Assembly (NCBI RefSeq): GCF_913777995.1
Contig: NZ_CAJYVE010000009.1
Coordinates: 1-64,000, forward strand
Source of the DNA: an uncultured Pseudomonas sp.
GTDB taxonomy: Bacteria; Pseudomonadota; Gammaproteobacteria; Pseudomonadales; Pseudomonadaceae
Reading direction: 5' to 3'
Length of the DNA stretch: 64,000 nt
Shown: positions 62,481 to 64,000 of the stretch, piece after piece
Numbering within the stretch: position 1 is the first letter of the stretch
How the letters are laid out: each line of letters begins with the position of its first letter
Notes under the pieces: generated by a model
The model's input: only the letters and a program-made list of their open reading frames with translations
Database searches by the model: none
What the model was told of the DNA's origin: nothing
Made by a program: the position numbers and the translations under genes

Positions 62481-64000
62481 GGCTCGACCTTCTCGACGGC
62501 CTGCACCCGCGGCCAGGCCAGGCTGAAGCGTGCGCCGCCCAGGCGCTCGCTGCGGCCGATCAGCGCACGCCCCTGATGCCAGTTGATGATCCGTCGCACG
62601 ATGGACAAACCCAGGCCATGCCCGCCCGAAGCCCGCGTACGGCTGTCATCCAGGCGCATGAACGGCGTGAAGATCCGCTCCCAGGCGGCTTCCGGTACGC
62701 CAGGGCCATCATCCTCGACATCCAGCCGGCAACGCCCGTCCTCGACCCGGTAACTGATGCTGACCTGGGACTCGGCATGGCGCATGGCATTGCTTACCAG
62801 GTTCTGGATGGCGCGCCGCAAATAGCGTGGCTCGGCTTCGACCCAGCACGCCGAGGCGCCGTCCTCGCCGCCTGACGAGCCGCGCAGCAGGCGCACCAGC
62901 GGGCGTAACGGTGCCAGCTCGGCGATCACCTGGTCGATCATCGCGTCGAGGTCGACCCGCTGGAAATCCAGGTTCGGCGTACCCTGCTCCAGGCGCGCGT
63001 AAGTGAGCATCTCGTCGACCAGCTTGTCGAGGTCCTGGATGTCGTTGTCCATGCCCAGAATGTAACGACGGCGGGCCGCTTCGTTGTCCGCGTCCTGAAT
63101 CATCTCCAGGCCGAAGCGCAGCCGCGCCACCGGTGTACGCAGCTCGTGCGACACTGCGCGCACCAGCTCACGCTGAATGGTCAGCGAACGCTGCAGATGC
63201 TCGGCCATGCTGTTGAAGGCAGTGGCCAGGCGCCCCACCGAATCATTGCCGCCGCTGGGCACCCGCGTCTGCAGACTGCCCTGGGCGATCTGCGTGGCGG
63301 CGGCTTCCAGGGCCTGCACCCGCCGCTCCAGCCTGCGCACCAGCCGATAGACCACCACACCGATGAAACACAGGCCCAGCAAGGCGATGATCACCAGGGC
63401 CTCGGGCGGGTAAGGTCGTAACTGATACAGCGGGCCCAGTTCCAGGACCCAATGGGTATCGACGATGCCGGACAGCACGCGGATCGAGTCGCCGCCCTTG
63501 CCCAGGGCCATCACCGTATCGCCTTCATAGATGCGGCGGCGCTGGTCGTCGTCGAGGTCGGCCTGGTCCAGGGCCAGCAACTTGAGGTCGAAGCCGAAGC
63601 CCTTGTCGCGCTTCAAGGCCTGCAGGCGCGCCGGCTGCTCGTCCGCCGGGGCGCGCACCAGTTCGTCGATCAGCAGGTAAAGGGTGGCGCGAGCCAGTTG
63701 CTCGGTAATCTGCTGCACCTCCCCGGTAAGCAGCAACGGCTCGCTGGCGCTCAGCTGGCGGAACACCCGCGCCGCGTGCGGGCCGGTCTGCTCCACCAGC
63801 ACCTGGCCGCGCTGCAGGCGGCTGCGCGCGCCGCTGTCCAGCCCCGCCTGCTCGGCATCGAGCAGACTCAGCGGAATGCCCAGCAGGCGTTCCCAGATCG
63901 CCAGGGCGCGCTGGCGCTGGATGCCGTTCATGCTGGCCAGGTTGTCGCCCATCAGGGTGAAGGTGCCATGCGCCAGGCGCTCACGGTACTGCTCGCCGCG
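62477..64000 (-). CDS. RstB-like sensor histidine kinase, N-terminus beyond the window
   Basis: The visible 508 codons end at TGA 62477; the 5' end lies past 64000. Seen are a periplasmic sensor part, a TM helix (A-L-V-I-I-A-L-L-G-L-C-F-I-G-V-V-V), HAMP, and the HisKA motif A-V-S-H-E-L-R-T-P-V-A-R. The ATPase boxes N-L-V-S-N-A-M-R-H, D-D-G-P-G-V-P and G-H-G-L-G-L-S follow. The sequence style is that of RstB-like kinases. The frame upstream at 63953-64000 also codes in register. It is coupled by TTGA to the FhuF-like gene, an unusual pairing. The partner regulator is off-window. Confidence 0.88.
   Translation of the reverse strand, partial: RGEQYRERLAHGTFTLMGDNLASMNGIQRQRALAIWERLLGIPLSLLDAEQAGLDSGARSRLQRGQVLVEQTGPHAARVFRQLSASEPLLLTGEVQQITEQLARATLYLLIDELVRAPADEQPARLQALKRDKGFGFDLKLLALDQADLDDDQRRRIYEGDTVMALGKGGDSIRVLSGIVDTHWVLELGPLYQLRPYPPEALVIIALLGLCFIGVVVYRLVRRLERRVQALEAAATQIAQGSLQTRVPSGGNDSVGRLATAFNSMAEHLQRSLTIQRELVRAVSHELRTPVARLRFGLEMIQDADNEAARRRYILGMDNDIQDLDKLVDEMLTYARLEQGTPNLDFQRVDLDAMIDQVIAELAPLRPLVRLLRGSSGGEDGASACWVEAEPRYLRRAIQNLVSNAMRHAESQVSISYRVEDGRCRLDVEDDGPGVPEAAWERIFTPFMRLDDSRTRASGGHGLGLSIVRRIINWHQGRALIGRSERLGGARFSLAWPRVQAVEKVEP

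Overview
The window is a GC-rich, gene-dense chromosomal segment of a fluorescent Pseudomonas, most likely of the Pseudomonas putida group. The evidence is the gene content and order: a GacS sensor kinase, a PhoP/PhoQ pair next to dctA, an aerobic-type cobalamin cluster behind a B12 riboswitch, and a cysM-rlmD-relA-mazG block. REP-type palindromes are also present. No rRNA, tRNA, CRISPR array, prophage or intact insertion sequence is visible. One short transposon-like element and several REP repeats are the only mobile-type DNA.

Layout. 1-9.7 kb, all on the minus strand: xenobiotic reductase xenA, a TenA/PqqC-like helical protein, a 247-bp MITE-like element, a membrane PAS-GGDEF-EAL protein, an ABC exporter overlapping a DsbA-like gene and the tRNA hydroxylase trhO, then bolA and a DUF2059 protein. 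9.9-19.3 kb: fumC with an overlapping flavodoxin-fold reductase, an EamA transporter, a DTW-domain tRNA modification enzyme, an acyl-carrier-like protein without the usual serine, a 41-aa small protein, rmuC, a 0.94-kb gene-free region, two unassigned genes and a FadL porin. 19.3-30.5 kb, minus strand: a periplasmic glutathione peroxidase, an MFS transporter coupled to a 40-aa membrane peptide, and ten cobalamin genes (cobO-cobB-bluB-cbiB-cobD-cobQ-cobU-cobT-cobC-cobS). These cover corrin adenosylation, a,c-diamidation, lower-ligand synthesis and nucleotide-loop assembly. They are joined mostly by 4-8 bp overlaps behind one riboswitch.

30.6-41 kb: a sorbosone-dehydrogenase-like lipoprotein, two NlpC/P60 lipoproteins, a sirtuin, hda, a PerM-like permease, a DUF2066 protein, purM-purN, and DUF3108 and DUF2058 proteins. 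41-50.7 kb: mazG, relA, rlmD and cysM on the minus strand, divergent from gacS, a zinc-ribbon protein and a META-domain lipoprotein. 51-55.7 kb: a TlpA-like lipoprotein, arsC-wrbA, a Tag-like glycosylase, ttcA, a Yip1 protein and SprT. 55.7-64 kb: dctA with a clear sigma-54 promoter and paired upstream palindromes, an Imm10-like protein, phoQ-phoP, a dienelactone hydrolase, a phosphopantetheinyl transferase, a FhuF-like ferric reductase, and a sensor kinase running off the right edge.

The least ordinary items are small or regulatory. They include three peptides of 24-41 aa, a possible non-carrier ACP paralogue, a transposon-like element and a REP that each supply a gene's stop codon, a perfect 10-bp spaced inverted repeat upstream of a protein that may be a degenerate lytic-transglycosylase relative, an orphan immunity-like protein beside phoPQ, and two places (phoP and gacS) where the neighbour I expect (oprH, ldhA) is absent. 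I see no clearly new multigene system. Names rest on motifs and remembered family features; no database search was run.
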